Positions 37,659 to 49,187 of a stretch of DNA of 60,000 nt are shown piece by piece. Under the pieces are notes generated by a model. It made no database searches, was not told where the DNA came from, and was given only the letters and a program-made list of their open reading frames with translations. A program made the translations under genes and the position numbers. Positions within the stretch are counted from its first letter, which is position 1, and every line of letters starts with the position of its first letter. The DNA is from Polytrichum commune (Eukaryota > Streptophyta > Polytrichopsida > Polytrichales > Polytrichaceae): NCBI GenBank assembly GCA_950295325.1, contig OX485803.1, positions 21,826,001-21,886,000 of the forward strand, written 5' to 3'.

Positions 37659-38700
37659 GGGTCCATTCACGATTGGGGTACCAAGAAGGAATCTCTAATG
37701 GATAAAGGTTTAAACAAATAACTTTACATAATTGGTGTGCTTAGATTTGTAGTGTGGAGCATATTTTGGATCATACCTACATTTAATCAGGGTTGTCTAT
37801 TGTGTCGTGACGGAGGCTAATCTCGGCATAATGTCGTGCCGTCACAACACGTATCCGTCACGATATTATGCCAGATGCTGTCTTTATCTTGATGGACTTG
37901 AATTTTACCGAATTCTGTGTGTAATTACATTACCCCATTTCGGACACGTAGGATGTAAGATGTCCACGTGTGATGACATGTCAGCAAAGTAGAGGTAAAG
38001 TGGGGAAAAAATTACTAGCCCCCGTCCGCACCCCCCGTCCGCACCCCCTTCCTCCCCGTCCGCCTTTCTTCTTCTTTATTTTATTTATTTTATTTTTTTA
38101 ACTTACTTACCCGCCGCCCCCCCCCCCCCCCCCCCCCCCCCGGTCCGCCCCCGCTCCCTCCCCGTCCGCCCCACACACTCCTTAGTCATATTTTACTACT
38201 TTGATTTTAACAGAATGATAATTGAATGGCAAAATGGTTTACCTGGCGCTAGGCATATCCACGTCCACGTCGGCCTTTTCTGCCACATAGGACGCCACCT
38301 TGGCAAGAAGGTAAGTATTTTACCCACCCTACTAGCTTCCCCCTAGGTTGACCCTACGTGGACCCTATTGTGTCGTGACGGAGGGGTCCGTCACGACACG
38401 ACACGTCATGACGTCGGGATAGACAACCCTGCATTTAATATTCCATAATCATTAGAGGGACAAAGTTAATTAACAAGGATTAGGGTTATTAAAGATATCA
38501 TTTTAAATCTTGTAGTGTTATCTATGGTTGATGTCATAACTGTTGACATTAGAATTAAGGAATGAAAATGACAAAAAAAATAATTGAAATGATCCCAATT
38601 TTTTTCCTGACACTTAATATCATTTAATTCTGTATCAATTATATTATTATTCAATTGTATAGCTTTACGTATGATACCAAACATAGTGCAACATTACACA
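37659..38700. mobile_element. Degraded copy of the GGGGCCATTCACGG element, carrying hAT C
   Basis: GGGTCCATTCACGATTGGGG at 37659 is a diverged TIR of the 23546-24292 family. The following text matches that element in reverse complement on both sides of hAT C. The far TIR is not found. The uninterrupted flank in copy 1 is near 10735. Confidence 0.65.
37788..38431 (-). mobile_element. Non-autonomous hAT derivative C (644 bp), inverted
   Basis: In the plus direction it starts CAGGGTTGTCTATTGTGTCG and ends GATAGACAACCCTG. The 8-bp TSD CATTTAAT is perfect (37780-37787 and 38432-38439). The related element at 23546-24292 gives an unoccupied version of the site near 24160. A C-rich array (reverse complement of the GCGGACGGGG units) lies at about 38020-38175. 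Confidence 0.95.
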
Positions 38701-41176
38701 ATGACATGGCGCATAATTTGTAGATTATAAGATAGGTATAATGGAAACCAAAGTATGGACAAGGGAGCTTGTCCAACAGAAAGTCCACATTAATTTCAAA
38801 TTATTAATGTGTAAAAATAGATAGACATGCTCAAATCAAAACATTAGTACGTATTATGGAAGGTCTCAATGTGCACTACATCACTCCGCTCTAAATTTTG
38901 CAAGATTGTTCATTGATAACAATGTACAAGGATAATACAACTGAATTTTTTGTTTCAAATTATTTTACAATTGTTGGCTCCCAAGAAACATATTCATGCC
39001 AAGATTTAAGTAAGTGCACTGGAACGCATGGTGTTATGAGATAACACTAATAATGAACTTGTTGATCATTAGTACAATGTAGCATACGCCTCAAAATAAG
39101 GTAAGTGACACTTTTATGCACGTGACACTACATACAATAAATGGTTTAGTACAGTTCGTTATTCTCAAGAAAGAAAATGATTGTCTATTCTTGGTGAATA
39201 CCCCTTAGAGCTTATTATGAGCTGAAGAGGATGTAACATCCAAAAATGGCCAACCCTCTAATGTCATGATGTACACCTAGTTTCTCTAACTTGTGTTGCA
39301 TCGTGAATGAAATTCTGGTGACTGCCTTGAAGTTTTTTAACAAACATCAGAGCAATATAACTCTATTAGCACTGAGGTTCTTGACGAAGTAGAAACACTT
39401 CGAGTTTGAAAGTTTAAAAGTGTACTGAGGTTCTCGACAAAGTAGAAACACTTGGAGTTCTTGCAGTTCCAACATTTTGAAAAACTGAAGTAAAATTTGA
39501 AAGTTAAGGTAGATGGGTTATAAGTGGTTCGTTTTCTTAATCGGACCCCTATACCTTATTGGTATTGGGTTTGGTTCAGAAGATCAAAAAGCAAACATCA
39601 TAATGATAAGTGTTTAAAAGTGACTGAACTACGTTTTCAAATTATAATAATTATTGTACACTCAATAGTGAACACAATTGGGAGGACCTACTTCATGTAT
39701 CCAGTTAAGAAGTCAACAAACATGCACTTCCGATATCCATAACTAAATCGAGGGAGGTCCAGTTTAAGATGCAGTTTTTGCATATGCTTTATCATAGATT
39801 TGCTAATGCAGTACGAGTTTTGTTTTAGAGTTCTAATCAGGAGGACCTGGGATACATGAAGACCACCAAATAACACTCACATACCTTAAGTAAACTTGAA
39901 GTCACAACCAACCAAAAGGTTGGCTATTTATGGCCCACTCCTTGTCTAGCATCTATGCTCACAAAGAGGAATGACTAGCTGCAGGGTTTTGGAGATTTTT
40001 GAGCTCAACCAGCTAAAATCCGCCCCTTCACAACTTCTACAGGTTTCTTCAGGATTTGACCGGTTGCAAACAGGATTTGACTTGTTGCCATTAATTTGGA
40101 CCGGCCAATATCCTTTTTCTTTTTCTTTTTCAAGTGCTAGCTAATTTCCTCTTCATTGTAATGACAACCGGCCAAAAACTTGGGCATTCATAAGTAAGCT
40201 GGTTTTCCAATGTAGCAAAATTATATACAAACAACATACACCATTCAACAACAACGTCCAAAGAACATATCAACATACAACAATAACATGTAATGATATC
40301 AACATCCAACAATGATGATCAACAATTCATTACATACAAGAAACAACAACAATGTTCAACAATTTATTCATAGCTGGAGTTGAACCTAAAATAACCCATC
40401 AACCGGTTGATGGCTATGGATTTACTCTTCTATCATACCTAGGTCTTAAAACCTCATATTAGATTTGAGGCCACAACATGATAAAAGAGTAACCCAACAT
40501 ACCATACTATATACAAAAATGAAAGTCATCAACTATTGGAGTGAAAATCAACAGTATCGTCTTCACCTTCAAGAGGAAAACGCCCTGAAAGGTATCTCTG
40601 TGGATGTGAAAACAACCCATCTAAACTTTGTAGAGTTCCTCCATAAAGCTATGGCTTTCATTAGTACGTTATCAAGATCACCACGAAGATCTTCCATAGA
40701 CACACTCATAATACATTCTAAACACTAGCCGTCAACAATGAAATGCAATAATGAGGCAAAAGCTTTGTGTGTCCGCCATTCACCAAATTGCTACAAGCCT
40801 ATAACGAACACATAACCTAAACCCTAGAACTAGGTGATATCCGGCCCTAGATGAATCAAACTGGATGAAATTTGCCTATTTCATAATTCATCTGGGTAAA
40901 AATCCTCCTCCTCAAAATGGTTGCCGGTTGAAATCTGTTTTTTTATTTTAAAAAACACCGGTTTCACATCCTCCACTTTCCCAATACAACCGGATTTTTC
41001 ACAAAACCAACTAGCCACCATTACACTTAGTCCATTGACCAACTGAAAGACCTGGTTGTAAATAAAATTTGGCTTCCTTGGATTCCTCTTCCTCGTGCCA
41101 CTACATTCATGCCCCTGACATCGCCCTAAATTAAGGCCATGTACACTTTGACACAAGCTCGCAAGAGGTTGCGGTC
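38701..41176. other. Anonymous sequence
   Basis: No supported gene. A ~57-bp tandem duplication lies near 39370-39465 (CACTGAGGTTCTTGACGAAG and its variant). CCGGTT/CCGGCC-rich text starts around 40020. Confidence 0.5.
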
Positions 41177-41200
41177 CAGTGATGGGGGAGATTTTTGGGC

Positions 41201-41610
41201 CACGGGTAGATCACTCCATTGTCAAGTTGAATACCACGTGCGACCAAAAAAAATCTTCTTTTGGTAAGTTGCACCACCAAAATGGGTCAAAATTTTATCA
41301 AATTTTTTTCATGAGTAGATATACACAGTACCTATGACATAGTCAAAAGTGGTAACTAAATTTGATGATTTGTTTTTTTCATAAAACATACCATTTCTAA
41401 CTAGAATGACACAGAATTGAACTAAAACAATTACTAAAAAAAACAAAGATGACTAAAAATTTCAAAAAAGTATACAAAAGATACTATCAATGGTTATGTA
41501 TATGTAGAAAAAATATCATAAATTTTAAAATTATATATGGCATGTAATATAGGGGTAGCAAACTTTGTCCGCACGTGGTGTCAACTTGACAATGAAGTGA
41601 CCTCCCCGTG
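41201..41610. mobile_element. 410-bp hAT-like MITE
   Basis: Terminal inverted repeats begin CACGGGTAGATCACTCCATT on the left and, read inward from the right, CACGGGGAGGTCACTTCATT. A perfect 8-bp TSD, TTTTGGGC, flanks it (41193-41200 and 41611-41618). The right arm of the outer inverted repeat (about 58876-58885) keeps the uninterrupted site. Confidence 0.88.
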
Positions 41611-42203
41611 TTTTGGGCACAATTGGTTGAGATCCTAGTGTTTGCAAGTCCAACCGGTTAGATGTTCACATCCTCCGGTTTTTCCTTTATTATGTTGGGG
41701 TATATTCTACACATTCCTCTAAGGGGCGGTTTATACTATGGACCATGAAGTCGTCCCACGTAAGAGGCCTATTTTGCGTGGGACGACTTCCATGGTCCGA
41801 GTTACTAAAATATTAGTTTTCATGGTTCATGGGCCCTTCACTAGGTGTCAACCGAATGTGGACCATGAAGAATGACCATGAACCAAAAAGTGGAGATGAT
41901 GATTTTTTTAATACATGCCCAAAAAGCAGGGTTGTCTATCGCGACGTCATGACGGTGTCGTGCCGTCATGTCGTGTCGTGTCGTGACGGACCCCTCCGTC
42001 ACGACACAATAGGGTCCACGTGGGGTCAACATAGGGTGAATGGACTAGGGTGGGTAAAATACTTACCTTCTTGCCAAGGTGGCGTCCTATGTGGCAGAAA
42101 ACGCCGACGTGGATGTGCATATTTCCCTTGCCAAGTAAACCATTTTGCCATTGTGTTTATCATTCTGTTAAAATCAAAGTAGAAAAATATGACTAAGGAG
42201 GGT

Positions 42204-42300
42204 GTGGGGCGGACGGGGGCGGACGGGGGAGGGGGGTTGGGAACGGGGGGGAACGCTGGAGCGGACGGGGGAACGCGGAGGGGAGCGGGGGGGAGGGGAA
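42204..42300. repeat. GC-rich GCGGACGGGG array, left subterminal
   Basis: G-rich units of GGCGGACGGGG and GGAACGC type, the same vocabulary as the arrays in A, B and C. It sits about 280 bp from the left terminus. Confidence 0.85.
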
Positions 42301-42470
42301 CAACGTGCAATTGCGGCCATATATTTTCTGGCAGTAGAAATAATATTGCATATTCATGTAGAAGACTTCATTACCTATTCATGGATACCAAGAACTCATT
42401 TTTTCAACTTCATATGAATTTTTGAGAGCCAAAAAACCGAGACTATGTCCAAACTTTCAAAAAAAAATGT
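42297..42470 (+). repeat. Internal ~170-bp repeat, copy R1
   Basis: Shares CTTCATATGAATTTTTGAGA and GAGCCAAAAAACCGAGACTA with R2 (45691-45865) and R3 (49036-49172). It lies immediately after a GC-rich array. Confidence 0.88.
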
Positions 42471-43196
42471 TTCTGAATTATATAAATATAAATATAAGCA
42501 ATTGTGAAGAGTCCTTGTGAGAGAATACCATTCATAAAATTGCACACCCAATCAAAACTTTATTCAATATCAAGTTTACAAATCACGAGTGAATATGAAT
42601 CAATGTAACTGGATGTGTAGTTTTTATCATCCATATTATGGTTGTATTTCATCCGTTAACGTTTATAGAGTCAGATTTACAAAGAAGGAAGTATCATTTT
42701 GTTAACATTTAACACGTTTAACATTTATAGTGTGCAATATGTGGGGAGTAGAAGAAAGTTAACATTTAGAGATGTTGAGGATCACGTGTACAACCGATAT
42801 AACTATTACAATATTGTGCTCAACTTTAGTTAACTAGATATAACTATAGTTGACTACATTTTGTGGCATACCAAAATTAGAATAAATATAGGTAACTGCA
42901 TTTTGGCAAGACATATCACAAACAACTATAGGTAACTTGAACTTAGCACATGGATGTGATAACAACGATGTGAAAGAACGATGTGGCCTCACGAGAGGCG
43001 AGAACCTTGGTTAGCCTCCCATAGACTTCTTCTCGATTATGGAGCAAAAGCCTCATGGAGTATGAACATTGCACTAAGATCCATAAACCTCATACAATAT
43101 ACAAGTTTTGTATGAAAAAATGATGGCTTTATTTACATCTCCAACGGTTACAAAATTGGTATGATTCAAAATTGCTGCAAAAAAAATAAAAAAAAT
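42471..43196. other. AT-rich spacer in the giant hAT
   Basis: No supported frame. It is downstream of the kinase-like frame and probably includes its 3' region. Confidence 0.4.
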
Positions 43197-45113
43197 CTAT
43201 TTTGCAGTGTCACGGAAGCACATTGTCGGGTTAACCATGTTGTATGGAGGGGACTTCAAAATGTTCACTACGTGTGTGATGGTTGACCTTTCCGCTGGAT
43301 TGGTCTTCGTCAATGAATCCAATGCTAACGCAAACCGCATATTCAAGCCATTTGGATCACTGTTTAGCTGAAACAAGGGGGAAATCGCATCCCTGGCATA
43401 AATCTTCTTTGCCAAAGCACCCACTGAGAAGGACTCCGAGAGAAACGTGTGTCTATGTTTCCGAGCCATCCTCACCGGAGAGGTGGATGTTCCACGCTGC
43501 CCTCGTACATGGAATAATTCTGGACCAGCACAGTTGTATTTTGCTTTGTGCTTGTTCATCTCATCCACTGAATCTCTTCCATAGTTGGAGGGTGCGTCTT
43601 CACCTCCCCAGGATGTCATGCCCCAATCACACACACCAATGTAAACCGTGTTATCACGGTCTTGTGGGAAATGCAGCATGATATTGTTGGGATTAAGGTC
43701 ATTGTGCAACACGTCATGCTTGTGCACTACATCCACAATGCACATTAGAGCCCATGCCAAATAAGCTCAATGCCTTCGATATACAATCAACCGTTTCCGT
43801 ACTTCAAAGTCTGCCCCAGGCATTTGAAGGATTGTGCGCTCGTGGGTTTCCGGAACGCTGAAGTCATAGACCCTCATGTTCTTCAAGGAGCCTCCATTCC
43901 ACCACATCGAATAGGATTCGTATGTTTTCATATTGAGGTATTGTAGCTTGATTACCCCAGGATGATCTACTGGACACGCCAATGCTTCAACTGAACGTTC
44001 CTTTCGATTCTTCAAACTATTCGTGGCCTTCATGGTCTTCCCAGCCCACTCTATCCAGCTAGGGATGAATGATGCTCCATGAATTGCGACTCTCCGCACC
44101 ACTCCGAAGGTCCCTTGGAAGATTTCCTTATCCAAGGCTTTGATCTCCGCATTCCTAGGCAACCATATGACACCCTACCAGCCCTGAGTGGCAATGTTGT
44201 CTGCCATCTGCCTGTCAATAAAAATGGGAAGGTTGCGGGCGGATGTTCCTTTTGCTGCTATTACGCCTCTTTTCCAATTCTCTAGCTTCATGTACAGCTT
44301 GGACTTCCTGCCACTACTATTTCCCTCGCCAGGATGCAGAGCATCATATGCCATTGTTGGATTGTAGATTGCTTCCCTGGCTTGTTGTTCAATCCAGGTG
44401 TCCCAATCGTTCATGCCCCTAGCTTCTTCAAACTCCGGTCCAGCCGTGGCTTCCGTGAGAATAAGCATCAATTCGTTCCTCACCAACTCTAAACCCTTTG
44501 TACCATCATTGAGGTATTTTTTTTCCAAATAAACCATGCTGTTATTTCTAAACCACTCCAACAGCACGACCCTACAATGGTTTCGAGCCTCATCGATCCG
44601 CGGGTCGCGTTTGCCTCTATTTTTCATTTTCCTCAATTGCGAACCTGATACCGCGGACCCCTCCTCCGTTCCTTCCGAAACTGCTGGGCGTTTCTGTCCC
44701 CGTCTTTCACCATGCTCCGAACCCTGAGGTACATCACGTGCAGGGCTCTCCGGTCTTGATGTCTGCTGTGTCGGAGATCGTGGTGGCACGGACTCACCAC
44801 GAGTGGCTGCATTTATATCTGTGGAACTGCCTGAGCTTGGTCCCCTTCCTGTTCTCCCTCTAAGGCCACTGTTTCCCCGACTCCCACGTGTTCCACGGCT
44901 TCCACGTGTTTGGTTGCCTCCTGAATGACCAACAACAAAGAACTCTTCGCCAAACCGAAAAGGATCTGGACGTGGGGGACGGGCTACAGTACTTCCACTT
45001 CCGGCATTGCTTCCCGTACCCTCTCCAGTATACGCAGATGGAGTGCGTTGGAGCCAAGCACGGTGCACCCTCGTATCCTCGTCTTGGTAAGGAGCAATGT
45101 CCTCCCCCTCCAT
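43197..45113 (-). pseudogene. Transposon-borne protein-kinase-like gene with two in-frame stops
   Basis: A single minus-strand frame runs from ATG 45113 to TAG 43197 (about 638 codons). It is broken only by TAG at 44175-44177 and TGA at 43767-43769, with no frameshift. The N-terminal third is RG/S-rich and probably disordered (TRGSRGTRGSRG). A helical region follows (EWFRNNSMVYLEKKYLND). The C-terminal half has kinase landmarks in order: Gly loop QGTFGVVRRV, Lys region WAGKTMK, catalytic loop HNDLNPNNIM (HRD as HND), metal motif CDWG (DFG as DWG), CAGPELF in place of APE, and SFSVGALAKKI. Key Lys, Asp and Asn are present, so activity is conceivable. Reading on past residue 313 requires passing the TAG. 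Kinase domains are not part of known hAT machinery; this looks captured. Confidence 0.75.
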
Positions 45114-45337
45114 CGTGAAAAAAACCGCGTGAATGAGTGAATGTAGAAATGAGTGAGTGAATGTAGAAATCAACAAGTGAATCTGGAAAAAAAATTGCGA
45201 GGGTTCCCCCACAATTTGCCCTGCCCTCCCAAACCCCCTGAGACCCGCGCGGTGCCCCTGTCCTTGGGACGGCAACAAGGTCTCGGGTCCCTTTGTGGTG
45301 GGAGGAGAGGAAAGTGAGGGGAACTAAAGCCCCACGG

Positions 45338-45350
45338 CTTTATATAGGCA
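45338..45350 (-). promoter_or_regulatory. TATA box of the kinase-like gene
   Basis: The minus strand reads GCCTATATAAAGCC about 230 bp upstream of ATG 45113. The GC-rich array begins about 55 bp further upstream. Confidence 0.6.
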
Positions 45351-45404
45351 AAGCGGTGCACAATCATTATGGGATCCCGGTCGGATTTGACATGGGGCAC
45401 GAAA

Positions 45405-45694
45405 AGGACGTATGGGGAGCGTGGGAACGCGGAGGCGGACGGAGGGAACGAGTGGGCGGACGTAGGGGAACTCGGGCGGACGGGAGGGAACGAGGGGCGG
45501 ACGGGAGGGGAACGCGGGGCGGACGGGAGGGGAACGCGGGGCGGACTGGAGGGGAACGTGTGGCGGACGGGAGGGGAACGCGGGGCGGACTGGAGGGAAC
45601 GGGAGGGAACGTGAACGCACGGAGGGGAACGTGGAGCGGACGGGTGGGGAACGTGAGGCGGACGGGAGGGAACGGGTTGAAGGGGGGCAGGGGA
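45405..45694. repeat. GC-rich array upstream of the kinase-like gene
   Basis: About 20-bp units of the form GGCGGACGGGAGGGGAACGC repeat for ~290 bp. Proline/arginine- or glycine-rich frames read through it are by-products of the repeat. Confidence 0.9.
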
Positions 45695-45865
45695 ACAACG
45701 TGGAATTGCGGCCATGTATTTTTTGGCAATAGAAATATTATTGCATATTCATGTAGAGGACTTCATTACCTATCCATGGATACCAAGAACTCATTTTTTG
45801 GACTTCATATGAATTTTTGAGAGCCAAAAAACGGACACTATGTCTAAACTTTTAAAAAAAAGTGT
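45691..45865 (+). repeat. Internal ~170-bp repeat, copy R2
   Basis: Closely matches R1 over its length, beginning GGGAACAACGTGGAATTGCG. A MITE is inserted right at its end (45868). Confidence 0.88.
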
Positions 45866-45867
45866 AA

Positions 45868-46457
45868 ATGACCGAGTTCACACTATGGCCGTCCAAGTCG
45901 AGAGGCCGTGCGATTGAGTGGCCCAACTTTGTTGAGAGTCCAAAGAAATGAACTGAAAATAGCCAATAAAATATAGTAAGGATAGCCTTAGTTGGGCATA
46001 GTGTGAAGCCTCCAAAGGCCAAGCGCAAAGTCCAAACCTTTGGCCATGAACTCCCACGGCCTCTCGGCTTGGATGGCCAAAGTGTGAAGCCTCCAAAGGC
46101 CAAGCCCAAAGTCCAAACTCAAAGGAGCATGCCACTTTATTCCTTGCTCAAAATAACCCCTCCAATCTAACGGCCAAGATCTTGTCAATGATTGATTATT
46201 TTAATGAAAAAAAAGTTCGGCCTCTCGACGGAAGTTTGGGTTGAGCATTTTGCTATACCCAAACTTTGCTCGAGAGGCCGAACTCTTGGCGCCATAACTT
46301 CCTAAAAGTGTTGCCACCTAGGCTCTTTTGGAGGCGACGTCCTTTGGACTTCGGCCTCTAGTGTGAAGGCCGAGAGGACGGACTTTGGGCATTTCAACAT
46401 TTTCATTGGTCCAAATGTTGAACCTCTCAAAGTTTGGCCATATTGTGAACCGGCCCT
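45868..46457. mobile_element. 590-bp Harbinger-like MITE nested in the giant hAT
   Basis: The left end ATGACCGAGTTCACACTATG and right end (reversed, AGGGCCGGTTCACAATATGG) form a diverged TIR. It resembles the GGGGCGGTTTACACTATGG terminus of the 41723-58458 element. Flanks are TAA (left) and TAG (right), close to a TWA duplication. Internal CCTCCAAAGGCCAAG repeats twice. Confidence 0.6.
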
Positions 46458-46476
46458 TAGATTTGCAATACATGTC

Positions 46477-46821
46477 TTATTCTTTTTTTGGCACAAATTG
46501 AAAATTCAAATTCAAAATATAACCAACCCAGCCGAAACAGCGCAGCCTAAGTGGAAATCTATAAATAATGCTCATTTGAGGCCTATCCTTCCAAGTAGGG
46601 ACTAAGTTGCTACGGGTCACAATAAGACCTTTGACCCCCCAAATCAAATCAAATTTGTTAAGAATGTCATGGTAGGCCACGTCCGACCCTTTTTCCAAGT
46701 CCCTAAGCATATGTTTCCATTCAATCCTCCCATAATCTGATTTGTAATACATGTCATAAAAGCTAATGCAATTATTGTTTTGAAGTCTACCATCAAATGA
46801 TATGTAAGATCGTATGTTCAC
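46477..46821 (-). CDS. Unrecognised 114-aa frame
   Basis: An open frame with ordinary amino-acid composition, including IEWKHMLRDLEKGSDVAYHD. I cannot place it in a family, there is no promoter signal and the frame may be chance. It could be a captured exon fragment. Confidence 0.2.
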   Translation of the reverse strand: MNIRSYISFDGRLQNNNCISFYDMYYKSDYGRIEWKHMLRDLEKGSDVAYHDILNKFDLIWGVKGLIVTRSNLVPTWKDRPQMSIIYRFPLRLRCFGWVGYILNLNFQFVPKKE

Positions 46822-47517
46822 ATGTGGTTGGTTCTTTTTATGTACCAGTTTAAGCCAATACTAAAATAAAATAAACCTTATTCTATAAAATCTAGTGACA
46901 CTACCATACAAGTTAGTAGAGATGTTGTATATTTTTTTAAATTATTCTATATATTTACATAACTACAACTTATAATTCTGTGAAGAATATGTATACATAA
47001 TACAACAAAGTTCAAATCAATACCTCTTTTGTGCACTCACATATACTCATACGGATTTAGTATAGTGCACCCCCCCAATTGATCACTAATGTGGGCCACA
47101 TTAAATTTAAGCCCACACCAATTCCCTAGTTTAATATCAATGTGGACCAGATTAATTTGCTTTTCTATAATGTTCTAATTTGTGTAAGGTGTTGGTAAGA
47201 TATCTTTATGAAGCCTATGGGAACTCGGGGGATGCACTCTACATTATGTTTGAGAATCACGTGCGTTCATGACCCCTTCTAAAAACCCCAATGTATACCA
47301 TAAGTTATATGTCTAAGTAGAGATTGTGCCAACTTGAAGTAGTCCTCGCGATTTGCGAACGTTTATCTTTCGCTGTAGGCATCGTAAAAAAAAGCGGGTG
47401 GATTCGTTGGAAAGCTGGGAACCTAAACCCTCAAACCATGTATGGAAACACTTCTACATGAGTGTGAGAACAAAACAATGGCACATATGTGGTAGCAATT
47501 TGGAATGACGTAGACGT

Positions 47518-47550
47518 AGGGTTTAGGGTTTAGGGGTTTAGGGTTTAGGG
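47518..47550. repeat. Interstitial telomere-like (TTTAGGG)n tract
   Basis: Four to five TTTAGGG units, one with an extra G, directly precede the 82-bp array. The tract is far too short and internal to be a chromosome end. Confidence 0.9.
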
Positions 47551-47858
47551 TTGTGAGACCATATGAACCACAAAGGTTGAAACACAAATATGTACTTTGT
47601 TGAATTAAAATGACATTCGAATGCGTATGGGTTGTGAAACCATACGAACCACTAAGGTTGAAGCACAAATATGTGATTTGTTGAATGAAAATGACATTCG
47701 GATGCCTGAAATGCGTTGTGAAACCATATGAACCACAAAGGTTGAAACACAAATATGTACTTTGTTGAATTAAAATGACATTCGAATGCGTGTAGGTTGT
47801 GAAACCATACGAACCACTAAGGTTGAAGCACAAATATGTGATTTGTTGAATGAAAGGA
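47551..47858. repeat. ~82-bp tandem repeat, four units in alternating A-B-A-B order
   Basis: Units start TTGTGAGACC/TTGTGAAACC at 47551, 47632, 47716 and 47797. Units 1 and 3 share CATATGAACCACAAAGG; units 2 and 4 share CATACGAACCACTAAGG. A two-unit (~165-bp) block was therefore duplicated. The minus-strand frame through it is repeat-driven. Confidence 0.88.
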
Positions 47859-48073
47859 CAACCCATCAAATATAGAAGCTTCAAAGAGGTATCAAAGCGG
47901 TTTCCAATGCGGGTGTCGGGGGGACTTTTTCAAAAAATACAACTAATTTTTTGACTTCAACAATTTTTTTTTTATTCCTATTGTGTTGTCTTTATCTTAC
48001 CAACGAGAATTGGATCCTCTACATCTTGGATTACATCAAATATTGTAAATTTCATAAAGTCCTTTGGGCTCAG

Positions 48074-48080
48074 TATATAA
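48074..48080 (+). promoter_or_regulatory. TATA box before the short basic-protein frame
   Basis: TATATAA sits about 43 bp upstream of ATG 48123. Unlike the other three genes it has no adjacent GC-rich array. Confidence 0.4.
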
Positions 48081-48122
48081 GTAAAGCATTTAGACTCATA
48101 CATATAACGAGGGTAAAGTATC

Positions 48123-48677
48123 ATGGATAGGATGGGAGAGAAGAGAGACATGTTTGAAGGTCTAGGATGTAATGAGGAGATAGCAAATTTAGGTGAACCC
48201 GATATTCCATTCAATCCATCACCCGAGCGTGAGAGAGATGAGAGAAGTGCTAGAGATTGATTTCGTGATGACTATGTCATGACCCCCTTCTCACAATTTA
48301 CACAAGCATGGAAGTTGAGGGCGGAAGAGGACCAACGACGATATGCGGCGAAATTCGAGATCAATGCAGTGAAGAAGGACCTAACAAAAAGCGTGGGTGG
48401 AGATCCAAATGATGTGTTTGATTTGAGCGTGGATATTTGGATGAAGCCCGGGAATGTGGATGACAATTCAATCGACATTGAAGATGTCAAGGTAGCGGGA
48501 GAATCTTCAAGGACTTTGCCTTTTCGTAAGAAGAGGAGAGGATTATCGCCTCATCGGCTACCATTGAAGGAACGGATGAAAGACCGAACGATTAGCTATG
48601 TTGATTTACTTCGACCGAATCCTCTCCCAAAAATGGACCCTCGACGGAAGCCACAAGCATCTACGAGGTTGCCATGA
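48123..48677 (+). pseudogene. Short basic protein frame in the hAT, one in-frame TGA
   Basis: The frame runs from ATG 48123 to TGA 48677 (about 184 codons) with one internal TGA at 48258-48260 and no frameshift. It contains a charged region (SPERERDERSARD), a helical stretch (FTQAWKLRAEEDQRRYAAKF), a possible nuclear signal (RKKRRG) and a basic tail. No family is recognised. It precedes the RING-like gene in the same orientation. It could be a small DNA- or protein-binding accessory factor (inference only). Confidence 0.5.
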
Positions 48678-49035
48678 CGGAAGTCAAGTTGACGGAATGA
48701 AGTGGAATATTAAATCGTGCATGGTTTGTTCATGTATGTGATTTATAAAGGGCATTTGTACCGTCGTCGCAATAATAAAGTTATTACTTGTACAATATGT
48801 TGTACCACTTCTATGATATATATTTTTTATAAAATTTCAACCAACCGCTTATTATTGCATACTTCTATGGGGTGATAATTTGTTGGTCATCATACTACAT
48901 TGGTCACTTTGTTGCTTGAGGGATCCTTCATTAGTTTTGTGTGAATAAGTACACCGGTTATGATATTTAGTGTCACATATATTATTTGCGAAGGGCCTAA
49001 GTTAGATGGGGTGCGGATGGGGGGACGCGGGAATG

Positions 49036-49172
49036 TGCAGTAGAAATATTATTGCATATTCATGTAGAGGACTTCATTACCTATCCATGGATACCAAGAA
49101 CTCATTTTTTGGACTTCATATGAATTTTTGAGAGCCAAAAAACCGAGACTATTTCCAAACTTCCAAAAAAAG
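49036..49172 (+). repeat. Internal repeat, copy R3
   Basis: Matches R1 and R2 from GCAGTAGAAATATTATTGCA onward and is truncated at its start. A GC-rich array follows. Confidence 0.88.
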
Positions 49173-49187
49173 TTAAAAAGTGCAGAT

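Noticed and set aside
47518-47550. Chromosome end
   Set aside because: Only four to five TTTAGGG units, with ordinary sequence on both sides.
47423-47884. 153-aa frame on the minus strand with repeated CFNLSGSYGF/CFNLCGSYGF text
   Set aside because: The repetition is that of the 82-bp tandem DNA array; nothing suggests a promoter or conserved protein.
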